A DNA stretch of 64,000 bases from NCBI GenBank assembly GCA_936450465.1, contig OW388292.1:29276368-29340367 (forward strand), given 5' to 3'. Shown here in pieces: positions 49,440 through 60,000 of the stretch. A program made the position numbers and the translations under genes. Source of the stretch: Gibbula magus (Eukaryota; Mollusca; Gastropoda; Trochida; Trochidae). How positions within the stretch are numbered: position 1 is the first letter of the stretch; each line of letters begins with the position of its first letter. Under the pieces are notes generated by a model that worked only from the letters and a program-made list of their open reading frames with translations, did not search any database and was not told the origin of the DNA.

Positions 49440-50672
49440 TCAATATGAAGCTAGATCGACATAGGTGTATTTATGAACGGGATACGATGCTGGATATATA
49501 AATGAAGACTGAGGAATAGAAATGGTGCAATTCATATAAATTTTAAACCTTTCAATTGTCCTCGAACCAGAATATGAAAGGTAGAGTTCATGTCTGTAAA
49601 TGAACATTGCTTGTGGTCGCTCGAAATTCAAACTTCTAGATTCAAGACATATTTTTTCGTTTGTCTGCGAATTCAATATGACAGCATGTATTGCTTTTTT
49701 CGATGTATAAACAAACAGTTTGTTTATTGGTAATTCAAGAACTACAAATCGAAAAATTAATATCTTATTTTGTATTCTTGCTATATCAGTCATCTGGTTC
49801 GATGGTAGCTTAGCGCAAATGAGAAAAGAATATTTAATCAGGCACAATCGGTCTCCATCAATAGTGAAAAAATTGACCAGTAACGTCCTCCTGAATTTAT
49901 ACCATATGTTTGAATTTGTAACATTGGCGATTCGGAATCTTCCTATGTGCACGACTTGGGGAGAGTCCTTAAAATGAGACATATAATAAAGATCATCTCT
50001 GTGAATATTTAAACAAGATGTAAACCTTTTTGTAAAAAGTAAACTTGGTTTCTTTTGACCCAAAGTTCGTTTGATTATTTTCGAAACCATGGACCAGATC
50101 AGAGTTTTTGTTTTCCTATGATACACCATAGAGAACACCTTCCCCCAAACATTGAATCCCGTCTTCTTTATGTTCTTCGATTTAAACGATCCTCTGAAGA
50201 CATGTCTGGTTACAATCTGGTCTCCCGTGTTAGAAACCATAAGAAATGATCCAGTTTTCTTTGCTGTGTCCAGAGGCGAGTCACTCATCTGAACATCACC
50301 TCTCTTCTCTCCCTTCTTATGCCTCACTTTTTTACTTTCTTGTGGGGACCCAGTGACAGTTGTAGGTTGTTTCGAGGAATATCCAGAATACTTCTCATGA
50401 GACTGGGCGGTAGTGCTTGATTCAAATTTCTTACGGTATTGAGCAAACGAGTGTCCATCAAAGAATCCCTTAAACATGACTGTTTCCTCAGGACCATCAC
50501 CAACATAGGAACAGCCGTATGTTGCAGAGCATCCAGCTTCACATTTGATCATTGCTCCATGAATCCGCAGGTAAATGTGACGTCTCGTGCTTACAGTGTC
50601 ACCTTTGTCATGGTTCTTGAAGGAACATCCTGTCATGTTCACCAACATGAGACTCAAGAGGAGGAATTTCAT
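49440..50672 (-). CDS. Secreted orphan protein, copy C (intact)
   Basis: A single-exon minus-strand frame of 410 codons from the ATG at 50672; an in-frame ATG seven codons earlier (50693) is not shared by the other copies, so MKFLLLSLM is the preferred start. The first 18 or so residues form a clear signal peptide ending near GCSF. Next comes a short cysteine cluster (KCEAGCSATYGCS), a Ser/Lys-rich low-complexity stretch (residues about 80-135) and a 250-residue C-terminal half with repeated hydrophobic strands such as KLFVYTSKKAIHAV and ELYLSYSGSRTIERF, which suggests a beta-propeller-like fold. I recognise no family. Copies A and B are disrupted, so this may be the only working member here. 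Confidence 0.75.
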   Translation of the reverse strand: MKFLLLSLMLVNMTGCSFKNHDKGDTVSTRRHIYLRIHGAMIKCEAGCSATYGCSYVGDGPEETVMFKGFFDGHSFAQYRKKFESSTTAQSHEKYSGYSSKQPTTVTGSPQESKKVRHKKGEKRGDVQMSDSPLDTAKKTGSFLMVSNTGDQIVTRHVFRGSFKSKNIKKTGFNVWGKVFSMVYHRKTKTLIWSMVSKIIKRTLGQKKPSLLFTKRFTSCLNIHRDDLYYMSHFKDSPQVVHIGRFRIANVTNSNIWYKFRRTLLVNFFTIDGDRLCLIKYSFLICAKLPSNQMTDIARIQNKILIFRFVVLELPINKLFVYTSKKAIHAVILNSQTNEKICLESRSLNFERPQAMFIYRHELYLSYSGSRTIERFKIYMNCTISIPQSSFIYPASYPVHKYTYVDLASY

Positions 50673-50752
50673 TTTGAGAAAATGCTCTTTCAATGCAAAG
50701 ACGTTTATCCTTCCCTTCGGAAAAGCTCACAACTTTCAAAATGCTGTAGTCA

Positions 50753-50774
50753 ATTTATACCTAGTCAATTTATA
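50753..50774 (-). promoter_or_regulatory. Candidate TATAAAT motifs upstream of copy C
   Basis: A 15-17 bp sequence with TAGTCAATTTA is present three times (50747-50787). On the minus strand two copies contain TATAAAT, 80-100 bp upstream of the start codon. Copies A and B have no such repeat, while the GTATATATAC element they share is missing from copy C. Function inferred. Confidence 0.35.
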
Positions 50775-51395
50775 CCGTAGTCAATTTAAACCCATGACAT
50801 TATGAAGTACTTTAATAATTGACGGAACATCTTTTGTGTAGCTCAGTAGACAAAGGAAATTGAATACTAAAGCATTAATGGATATGGGAAATGAACTAGT
50901 GAAGAATAGGACAATGAGATGTTTCCTGACGTCTTCTGGGGTCAATTCAAGAGACTAAATGATCAGAATAATTTCATCGACAAAGGTCATGCTGCTAAAT
51001 CAGGACTACAAAGAAATATCCTCAAATTCAAAACAGCCAAGTAAATTTGAGTATCCTATTGCTACCATAACAATGACTAATGCTCGCTTGTGGTTGGTTA
51101 ATATAAGAGAATCAGAGACTGTAAATAAGATCTCATTCCGCCTAATTGGAAAGAGTACACCTTCTTGCTTAGCAATGATAAATTATTGAAAATGGTGATA
51201 TGCAGGATATAGATATCTATTCCTATTGCCCGTTTTCCTAAATCAGGAAGGTGATAATGTTCACACCTTCGTTAATAGAGCAGTCATTTTGAGGGGTTTT
51301 TTTATTTTAAAAAACAAAACAAATTTAAACAAAGTAAACTGAAGTCTTTGAAGGTCATTTAGAAGTTGGCATAAATACGAACAGGAATATCGTTC

Positions 51396-51509
51396 GGATA
51401 ACAACTTCTTTAATGTGAAAATACACGACGTTTCGAAGTACATACTCACTCCAACTGCTGTATATACTACGGAACGTTGTGTATTTACACATTAAAGAAG
51501 TTGTTATCC
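51396..51509. repeat. Palindrome with 48-bp arms
   Basis: Arms 51396-51443 and 51462-51509 are inverted copies with five mismatches; both begin GGATAACAACTTCTTTAATG when read inward. An 18-base loop separates them. Such sequences often are foldback elements or transposon ends; none of the surrounding sequence resolves which. Confidence 0.85.
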
Positions 51510-51534
51510 AGAAGAACAAAATAAGAACTGGATG

Positions 51535-51760
51535 AGGATGGAGAGAAGGAGGAACCAGTCGATCCCCAAACCCTGAAGAATGTCCCTCATTCCAGCGTTG
51601 CTGAATTCCATGCCTCACAGCAGTCTCTGTCAACCAGGTGCGTGTTTAATCGTGGTAATAGTGACAATGTGGTAATATGTGATGGATGCATGATTATTGT
51701 TCGTCTCATGTATTGAGGGAAATCATAGTATAGGGTAATAATGCTATGTCTGCCATACGT
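51535..51760 (+). pseudogene. Fused relic of FREM1 exons 6 and 7 and intron 7
   Basis: 51540-51600 matches the end of the exon 6 basic tract (GAGGAACCAGTCGA, CCCTGAAGAATGTCCCTCA). 51616-51640 matches the end of exon 7 (AGCAGTCTCTGTCAA) and 51636-51760 matches the start of intron 7 (GGTGCGTGTTTA and onward). The intron between exons 6 and 7 and most of exon 7 are missing. Since intron 7 is retained, it is a deletion product and not a processed mRNA copy. Confidence 0.82.
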
Positions 51761-51811
51761 CGTAAGTCTGATAGACCTGTGCTTTGCCCGATCTAACATA
51801 CTCAACATAAA

Positions 51812-53382
51812 CTATTCAAAAAAAGAAACGCATAGGTGATATTTTGACATCTTTAATCAGAGTTTTTAAACAAGCCTGTAGAAATAGTGAAGTCTCGTAA
51901 ATAGTTGAAAATTGGTACAGTAATAGTCCATACATGTCTTCATAGTTTTCTGAAAACGAAATTTAATTCAGACTGATAATGTCTCCCATATGGGGCGCTG
52001 CACTCAGTATCTGTTATGACCACCCCTGGCTGCCAACACAGCCTGGCACCTCCGTGGCATGGACCGAATAACTCGACAGATTGCTTCCTGTGGCATGTTT
52101 TGCCACTCCTGCTGCAACGCTAGTGCCAGGTCGCGTAACGTTTGCGGTGGATTTTGACAGCGACGCAGACGTCTACTCAGCTCATCCCAGATGTGGTCTA
52201 TGGGGTTCAAATCCGGCGATTTCGGGGGCCATGGGAGGACGTTGATGTTCTCATTGGTGAGAAAGTCAACTGTCACACGAGCATTGTCCTGCTGGAATAT
52301 TTCCCGACGTCGGTCGATAACGTGACACAGGTGAGGACGTAGGATTTGGTCTATGTACCCATTAGCGTTCAAATTGCCTCGGACCACCACAAGCTTTGAC
52401 CTTTGATTGTAGGAGATCGCTCCCCACACCATGACCCTCCCACCGCCGAATTTGTCGAACTCACGGATACAATTTTGGGAAAATCGTTCATTTCGACGTC
52501 TATACACCCTGTGTCTTCCGTCCTTTGAATTCAGCATGAATCGTGATTAATCGCTGAACCAAACCCTTCGCCAATAAGCCAAGTCCCAAACTCTCACATT
52601 TCTGCACAATCTGACCCGTTGACGTCGATGACGTAGCGTCAGTATAGTCTGGTCTGACAGCCTCCTCAATCTGGGCAGTCTGGCCATGGTGTCTCTTGCT
52701 GTCAGATGCCGATTCCGCATGTGAAGTTGTTGGATGTAGCGGTCGTGACGTCCAGTGGTCACTCGAGGACGACCACTTCAAGGACGATCTTTTGTCTAAT
52801 TGGTTTGAGTGTGGCGGTGTATGATTGAAAACGTACCCGCGTTGAAAACACACCCGACGGGTACTTTTTCAAAGTTGAATTATGACCCCAGGGTCACTTT
52901 TCAACACCTCGGGTATGTTTTCAATCTTACAGCGGTCCCAAAGACGGCAAATAGTGGTTTGATGAACCCCAAGGTGTCGAGCAACATGTGACTGTGACTG
53001 GCAGCCTTCCAGTCGTCCGATTGCGTTGTTCCGGTCAGCGTCGGACAATCTCGCCATTTTCAATTATATTTCACAATGGCTTATCTTCCATAAAATGACG
53101 AACAGGGATTATATCTTATATAGTCATGATATTGCAGAGGTTTTTTTCTGGATTTGCACTTGCATTACGCGAATTCGGAACTTAGAGCGACCTTTTCATG
53201 CATTTTCTGCAAATTACCCGTATTTGCTCACATGATGAATGTATCGCTGCGTTTTAGTGTATTGTTAGGTGTTCATATACTCGAATATAATTTTATCAAC
53301 AAAAGTGTAATTAATTATGATAGATTTTGAATGCTCGTTCTTTTAAAAAATATACCCACCTATGCGTTCCTTTTTTGAAGGG
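51812..53382 (-). mobile_element. Degenerate Tc1/mariner-like transposon
   Basis: About 1.57 kb between inverted ends: TTCAAAAAAAGAAACGCATA on the left and, on the minus strand, TTCAAAAAAGGAACGCATAG on the right. Both ends lie next to TA-containing sequence. A transposase pseudogene lies between them on the minus strand. The insertion splits FREM1-derived sequence: intron 7 homology is on its left and FREM1 3'-flank homology (53400-53565) on its right. Confidence 0.88.
52004..53063 (-). pseudogene. Tc1/mariner transposase (inactivated)
   Basis: Starts MARLSDADRNNAIG with a helix-turn-helix (HLGVHQTTICRLW) and continues through MTTGRHDRYIQQL to the DDE catalytic domain. Damage is visible: frame breaks between the N-terminal and middle parts, a TAA directly after the first catalytic aspartate in WFSD (52547-52549), about five residues missing after QQDNAR, and the third catalytic position reading NPID where NPIE is usual. 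With the five residues restored the second and third acidic residues would be 34 apart, as in Tc1 elements. The final 177 codons are open to the stop near 52004. Confidence 0.9.
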
Positions 53383-56369
53383 TATACATATGGAGTACCT
53401 TAATGGTTCGTTGCATTGTCAATGTTAGTTTTGAACCACTGAAGATTGCAATTTTAAAACGTACAATTAAACTAACATAAAGAATATGGATGCCCTGATG
53501 ATCAATATTGAAGCATGTACGTGTTCATAACATGGTCCTTATAATGTTTAAATATTGAATACTCTAACGGCTTGGTGAGTGTATGATATGAAAGTGTTTT
53601 CGTGTATAACTGGAAACACAATTACATATAACGACTTCTGTTATCTATCAATATCTTACAAATACTGACATTTATACATACAACTCACAACACATCACAC
53701 TTGTTAGTCGTGACACAGCGAGATGTAATATCAGACTGCATTGCATCTTTGGCACTTGCCTTCATCCAAAATACAAATAATTTCATTATTTTGTGTTTTA
53801 CTAATTAGTTTGGTCCACAGTTAATTTGTTGAAACCTTTTGAAAGCATAATACAACTAACATCACAAAATAGAATTGTCTATGTAATCAAAAGGCAAGAA
53901 CTAACAGTAAGTCAAGTTTAGTTTTAAGTATCCATCTATTGTTGGGTTTTTTTTAAATATAAGAAATGCATATTCACAATGTTATTTCCATGTTCTACAT
54001 CATCAACGCACACATTAATTTCTTATTGTCAAATTTTAAATATATTATCTCAGAACAAAGGACTATTATGACGATCCACAAAATGTCATATGGTAGTTTA
54101 TTTTGCAATGCAGTGTTCGAAACAATAGTTTGAATCGATGGAATATTCAACCTTCAAATTTGCCAGCAAGATCTAAAGAGCGTATATAATGTCATATGGG
54201 AGCCCTTGCGATAATATTGTAACATCTTCTGAATACACAGTGGGTCGCGCTGCTTCCACATTAAAGATTAATTTATTTTGTTTTCCCCGTCTACAATTGA
54301 TTTCTAGCTGGAAGTAGGTTAGGAGATGGGGTAGGGGCAAGGCTCTTGGGAGAGGTGGATTATAAATGGATTAAAAGTCATTTGTTGCCTATATTTAACA
54401 TGATATCAAATGTTATAAAAAAAAATTGTTGAATTGCTTTAGAATTGCATCTGACATTTCAAAGGATATGTGGGAGTTAAATAGATAGCTCCTTATAAGC
54501 TGTTTTATTTTACTTCTAATGAATGAAAAGCACACGAATCCTGGAATTGTTTGGCAACATTCTTTGAACAGTATATTATATTTGCATGTTTGGGAACTAT
54601 TCATTGCATATTATAATTTTTTTTAAATGTTTCTTACAAATTATTTCTTACTCCCCTTTTGGTACTTCGTAAAGTGTGGCTAACGTCCTTTATTCATTCA
54701 TATAATAAACGCGAATTCACTCTTTATTCAAAATGACCAATGCAATTGGTTTTGCCATACCAAATACGACGAATTATAGAAGAGTTTGATTTTAAAAGTG
54801 TGAATATTTAACGTTACAGCAAGATCGATATTACTTCGCTGTTCCATTCCCTTGTAGGCACTACAAAATACATTTTAAAATACAATAATTTTGATGAAAT
54901 ACAAGTTGGTAGTAAAAAGATATATCACTCGTTCCCCTTTCATATCAAATCTATGTCTGGATAACACTACTTAAATTTAAATAACATAACCTTGGTATGA
55001 AGGAGAATGTCGTTAGATATCCTATACATATAAGCTTAAGTCTTGCAGAAATTTATGAGCCAATTGCTCTCTTTTAAACTTTAATCATATTGCAACAAAA
55101 ACAGATCACATCAATGTCATATTGTTTTATTAACTTCATTCTAAATACTGACTTCAAATCATAACGTTTTGGTTAAAGTCTTCAACATCATCTGTAACAG
55201 TGACTAACAAAGTAAAAACTCTCTTAACAAATAAAACATGTATCTCTTAAAATGCAAATAAACACGTATTTGCATTTTCTAGCTTAATGATTAATTAACA
55301 TTTAGTACGAGGTAGTAAATCTGAGGTATCGTCTGAAATACTACACCAGAGGTATTTTTTGGTCTCCATGAAATAAGTATTATCCCATAAACTGTAAGGC
55401 TTATGCAATTGCTAATATTTGTGAAACTAATGAACAATATCTTGATCAAATCTGCAGTCAATTATTCTTAATTATTTCAAAGCTGATGATGACCATCGGA
55501 GTGGTAAGCTACCACTCGTTAACATTGGATAACATTAGCGCTGAGAGAGATTTAACAATCGGGACCTTGAATTGTTTTTAATTATAGACTTACTGAAATA
55601 TTCCAAGGGATAAGAACTGGAAGTATTTGATAATCGTAAAAAAAATATCATAAAATAAAGATTAAAGTCATAGCCATTTCTCAATTATAATATAAACATT
55701 ACGACCTTTGAAACATCAAAAAAGAAAGCAGTATGTTCAAATTATATAGGTGTCAACTATTCGCCACAATATGGGTGAAGACAATATATCAATATATAGT
55801 ATACCATATCATAGATAGAAAACAATGCACACCTGCAGGCTAGACACTTACTGTATGCACAAACCATACAGAGGTGATGAACAAATAAAGTTTACAAATA
55901 AGCATTGACATAACACATCAAAATATACACAAAACAACTGTGTAACACAAAACTTCAATACATGATATCCATTATGTTCCCTGTAACATTTTAAAACCTT
56001 TAATATTGAGAACATAATGTGTCGCACCCTTTTCATATAAAGCAAATGACGGAATCTCACGTCATAACCAGAATTTAAAAACAATTTTAATAACTACAAC
56101 ATTTTCCATATATTTCTGATAACACAGAGCTATCAGACATCAAGAAAATAATTGTGTTTTATGAAATAAGACTATATCTTGACGATACAAACCTAAGATA
56201 TGTTACTTGATGTCATCCACAACTTAACTACAACCAATATCAAATAATACAATGTGGGTTGATGGACAAGTAGCTTTAGCATCGAGGTAATCGGAGTATC
56301 ATCTATAAACAACTGTACTTAATTTTTTGTACAAGGGTACCCTGTCCTTCTAGAAACACCAGCCATCCC
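53383..56369. other. AT-rich sequence downstream of the ADAMTS-family gene
   Basis: 53400-53565 repeats the FREM1 3' flank (19915-20075), for example GGTTCGTTGCATT and CCTTATAATGTT. The remainder is AT-rich without recognised genes or repeats; part of it presumably is the 3' UTR of the minus-strand gene. Confidence 0.65.
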
Positions 56370-56957
56370 TGCTCCCAGTGTTTACCCCAGTCTGCCCCTG
56401 TACGTTGAGCATCCAAGTGTCTACCCCAGCCTGCTCCTGTACGCTGAGCATCCCAGTGTTTACCCCAGTTTGTTCCTGTACGCTAAGCATTCCAGAGTCT
56501 ACCCCAGTCTGCTCCTGTACGCTGAGCATCCCAGTGTTTACCCCAGTCTGCCCCTGTATGCTGAGCATCCTAGTGTCTACCCCAGTCTGCCCCTGTACGC
56601 TGAGCATTCCAGTGTTTACCCCAGTCTGCTCCTGTACGCTGAGCATTCCAGTGTTTACCCCAGTCTGCACCTGTACGCTGAGCATTCCAGTGTCTACCCA
56701 AGTCTGCCCCTGTCCGCTGAGCAATCCAGTGTTTACCCCAGTCTGCCCCTGTACGCTGAGCATTCCTGTGTTTACCCAAGTCTGCCCCTGTACGCTGAGC
56801 ATCCCAGTGTTTACCCCAGTCTGCCCCTGTACGCTGAGCATCCTAGTGTCTACCCCAGTGTGCCCCTGTACGCTGAGCATCCCAGTGTTTACCCAAGTCT
56901 GCTCCTGTACGCTGAGCATTCCTGTGATTACCCTAGTCTGTTCCTATACGCTGAGCA
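56370..56957 (-). repeat. 39-bp minisatellite growing out of the PLAC stop codon
   Basis: About 15 units of 39 bp lie in tandem. On the minus strand each unit reads TGCTCAGCGTACAGG, then AGCAGACTKGGGTAA, then ACACTGGGA or similar. The first unit (about 56957-56919) is coding: it supplies the last residues and TAA stop of the ADAMTS-family gene. Since 39 is a multiple of three, every unit repeats the same in-frame stop, so the array is 3' UTR. Open frames of 185-210 codons exist in other frames on both strands; they are by-products of the 39-bp period and the absence of stops in the unit. Confidence 0.93.
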
Positions 56958-57052
56958 CGTTTTGCAGCACATCTTCTGGAAGTATTCTCGATCACAGAAC
57001 TCGAACTTGAGCACCAATGGACAGTAGGCTACCTTGTACTTGTCTTCACACA
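56928..57052 (-). CDS. ADAMTS-family last exon: PLAC domain and stop codon
   Basis: The exon follows a CCTGCAG acceptor at about 57058-57053 and encodes 40 residues plus TAA. The six cysteines in the pattern C-x8-C, FC, CC-x2-C identify a PLAC domain, the usual C-terminal module of ADAMTS, ADAMTSL and papilin proteins. The last nine residues (SAYRNRLG preceded by Cys) and the stop are coded by sequence that is itself the first unit of the 39-bp minisatellite that follows. Confidence 0.94.
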
Positions 57053-60000
57053 CTGCAGGAATAGAAGAAGGTAATATCAATATACAATTACAATACCTCT
57101 ATCACTGGTTACGTTACGGCTTGCTGTATTTCGTCACTTTTTCTGTGCCAGCGTGGCAGCCTGCTTCTCCTTGAATTGTCAGTGCAATCAGAAATATCAG
57201 ACACAGAAAAGATGGCGAAATGCAGCAAGGCTTAACGGAACTAGAAAAGGGTTATGCCTTGCGGAGGACGTTCAACTTGCCCATGTATTTAAACACAATC
57301 ATACACATCATGTTAAGCATACACACGCACACATAAGCATACATTGACACTTAAGCGACACATGAGCATGGTAAAACATAAAGAAACATAAGCATAGATT
57401 TAGGGACAATATGTTATTGACACTGACCATCTTCGTCGTGCTGGTCACAGCTGCTCTCACATCGTCGTAATGATTCGGGTTTGTTCGGGCTACAGTCGTT
57501 GCTTGACTGACCGGAGATGGACCGACACTGGACCTTTCTCCTCTGATGACCAGGGCCACACTCAGGGGAACACTGTACGGAATATACACAAGGTTTATAC
57601 CTTATACACCTCTGTGACCACGGTATTCGGAGGGGCGTTTCAACATCGTTTGAAGGATGTTGCAAAGCTATATTGCTAATTTGAGAAGAGGCACATACGT
57701 TGTGATTTTTCAAGAAAAGAATACCTTCTTTCAGAGATGAATTGTAAAAAACAAAAAAGATACAGTCAAGATACAGAATGACGCGAGATAGATAGAACAA
57801 GCTTCTGTTAAACCCTATAACAAACCAAAGTCCATCATGAGCCCAGTCAGATATTCCTCTATCACTGTATATGATAAATGTGTTCACTGGCCTCTTCTGT
57901 GCCCAGAGACAGCACTCACAACATATCTACACTCTACTGTATGTATCCCTATCAAATGATGAAGGAAGGGCACTGACCGGCCCCCATTCCCCGGTGACCC
58001 ATTGTGGCGGAGGACACTTCTGGTTCATGCAGGACATTCTGGTGGCGGGTTTTACATCCAGGTCGCAGCTGTCTTCATCTACATAGGTCTTCCCATCAGT
58101 CGTCATACAGAACACTCGTCTCACCTTCCCACCCGGGCCACAGCTCGGGTTACACTGGGCATACAATAGTTTCTTATTGATCAATAGATGAAATAAATAA
58201 AGTAAAGTTCTTAAGCCTTATATTAACATAACACAGTCGTCTTTAACTATACAATATAATATATTTTTGGACTTTTGACTTGTGTACAAAAATGTATATG
58301 TCAAAAGAGATAGCCATTACCGAGAAAACTGCAGAACAATCATTAATTAATTAAATCTTGTTATCAACAATACTTTGGGAATTACAATTGAATATAACCT
58401 TGGAACAGAGCGTGCCTTCAGTGGTAGCAAATATAGGGTTTGCCAAATGTTGAAATAGAATCCAAACGTTCATAACAACTGACCGTTTACCAATACATCA
58501 AAATGCAGTCCCTGTATATATACTTTCAATAAATCCTTCCATTAGACAACTCCGCTTTCAAACCCGACCAGTCCGAAAAAGATTGGATCCATCGACACCC
58601 AAGTGCCTCTGTACTAACATGTAACCGATGAACATGATAGGGTGATACGTACCTCGGACCACTCCTCAGTGAACCAGACGAACGGACAGTCGATGGTCCT
58701 ACACTCCTTTTCAGCTTCCGGTTTGGACGTCCTGCACTCAGAGTCGTCCAGCACCACCTGCTCTGTCTCGGTCAGACTCTGCACACAGGACACAATACGC
58801 GTCTTCCTGCCCCCTCCACACGTCTCGCTACACTCGGACCACAGCCCTATAGACCATCTGCAGGGAGGGGAGACAAGGAAAGGTTAAACATGATCAGATA
58901 GATCTGAACGCCTAGGTGCATTTCGACCAAAGAAATATACCTATTCTACAGAACAAGGTAAAGTAGACCAAAACGCCTCGCTTTATTCGGACCACAGACC
59001 AACAGCCACCTACAGGGTACAAGTGTGGTAGATCTAGCACAAAAGTTATTGATGCATATGGGTGATCAAAGATATACAGGCCAACTATTGGAAAGTCTCG
59101 TTGGCTAGAGGTTTATGGATCAGCTGCAAAAACGAAGGCGATATTGACGTCTCGCTAAAAGTCTTTCTACACTTTAACCACACACCTATGGATCATCTGC
59201 AGAGGACAAGGGGGGTTTGGCCTTTGCTATATCTCTACACTCAGATGACATACTTAAGGATCATTTGCGGGCTGAAGTTGACCTTTCGCTAATTTTTGTA
59301 TTACACTAAAGCCACTCACCACTGAGAGGTGCAAGTTGTGGAGAACATTGGAAGACACATTTACATTTTGCAGAAGATGACAGAGTAGAAAGATAACTCA
59401 ACTAATACATACTCTGAAGGACAGGCCTCCTCATTGCAGTATTTCCTGTGGTCGCTCGGTTTGGGTTGCGGAGCGCAGTAGGCGTCGCTTACTGGTGCCT
59501 TGTCCGTCTTCCTCAGACACTTAGCAACAGACAGGCTCACACCTAATGTACAATACGACATGGAAGTGTTAATGCTAAACTGCTCAACTACATGTTATCG
59601 TATATGATACGAAGTAAGTTGTTGTTTTTTTTATCATTGATCAATAATAGCATATAACATTGACACTTACTACTTGTGATGGCTTATATCCATCTAGGAA
59701 TTCCGTTATAAATGACACTGATTTAAATCAGAACTTTGTCTTGACGAATTTAACTCATGGAATGGTATGGAATATGGTATAGATATGCAAGAGAATGTCA
59801 TATTCTATTGATTTATAACCTCCTCCATCGTAATTGACGGTGCAATGCAGATGGGTTATCAGGCAATATTCAGTGCCCACAAGATTATCCATAGAAATTG
59901 TAATTTTCGCCTCACCGATGCCTCTGAAATAAAAGTTTGTAAGTTTGAGTTACCTCTAGCACAGGTCCTGGAGCAGGAAGTCCAGGGCGAATGATGCCAG

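Larger units (their letters stand above)
45840..51200. repeat. Segmental duplication unit C
   Basis: Begins with the same 100 bp and FREM1 exon 6 relic as unit B, then 650 bp with a transposase relic, then sequence nearly identical to unit B, with a short minisatellite and the intact secreted gene. Similarity to A and B ends near 51200, just past the TAAATTATTGAAAATGGTGA block. Confidence 0.85.
51201..51811. other. Boundary region after unit C: palindrome plus FREM1 scraps
   Basis: Holds a long palindrome (51396-51509) and then a compressed copy of FREM1 exon 6 and 7 sequence (51535-51760) up to the left end of the Tc1-like transposon. No gene is intact here. Confidence 0.7.

Noticed and set aside
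51535..51760. Processed (retroposed) FREM1 copy
   Set aside because: Intron 7 sequence is retained and most of exon 7 is missing, which fits deletion within a genomic duplicate.
52142..52342. Plus-strand open frame within the Tc1-like element
   Set aside because: It is the complement of the transposase catalytic region.
56378..57027. Open frames of 185-210 codons on the plus strand (13-residue repeats) and 189 codons on the minus strand at 56350-56919
   Set aside because: They are other-frame readings of the 39-bp array; the minus-strand gene in the coding frame stops in every unit.
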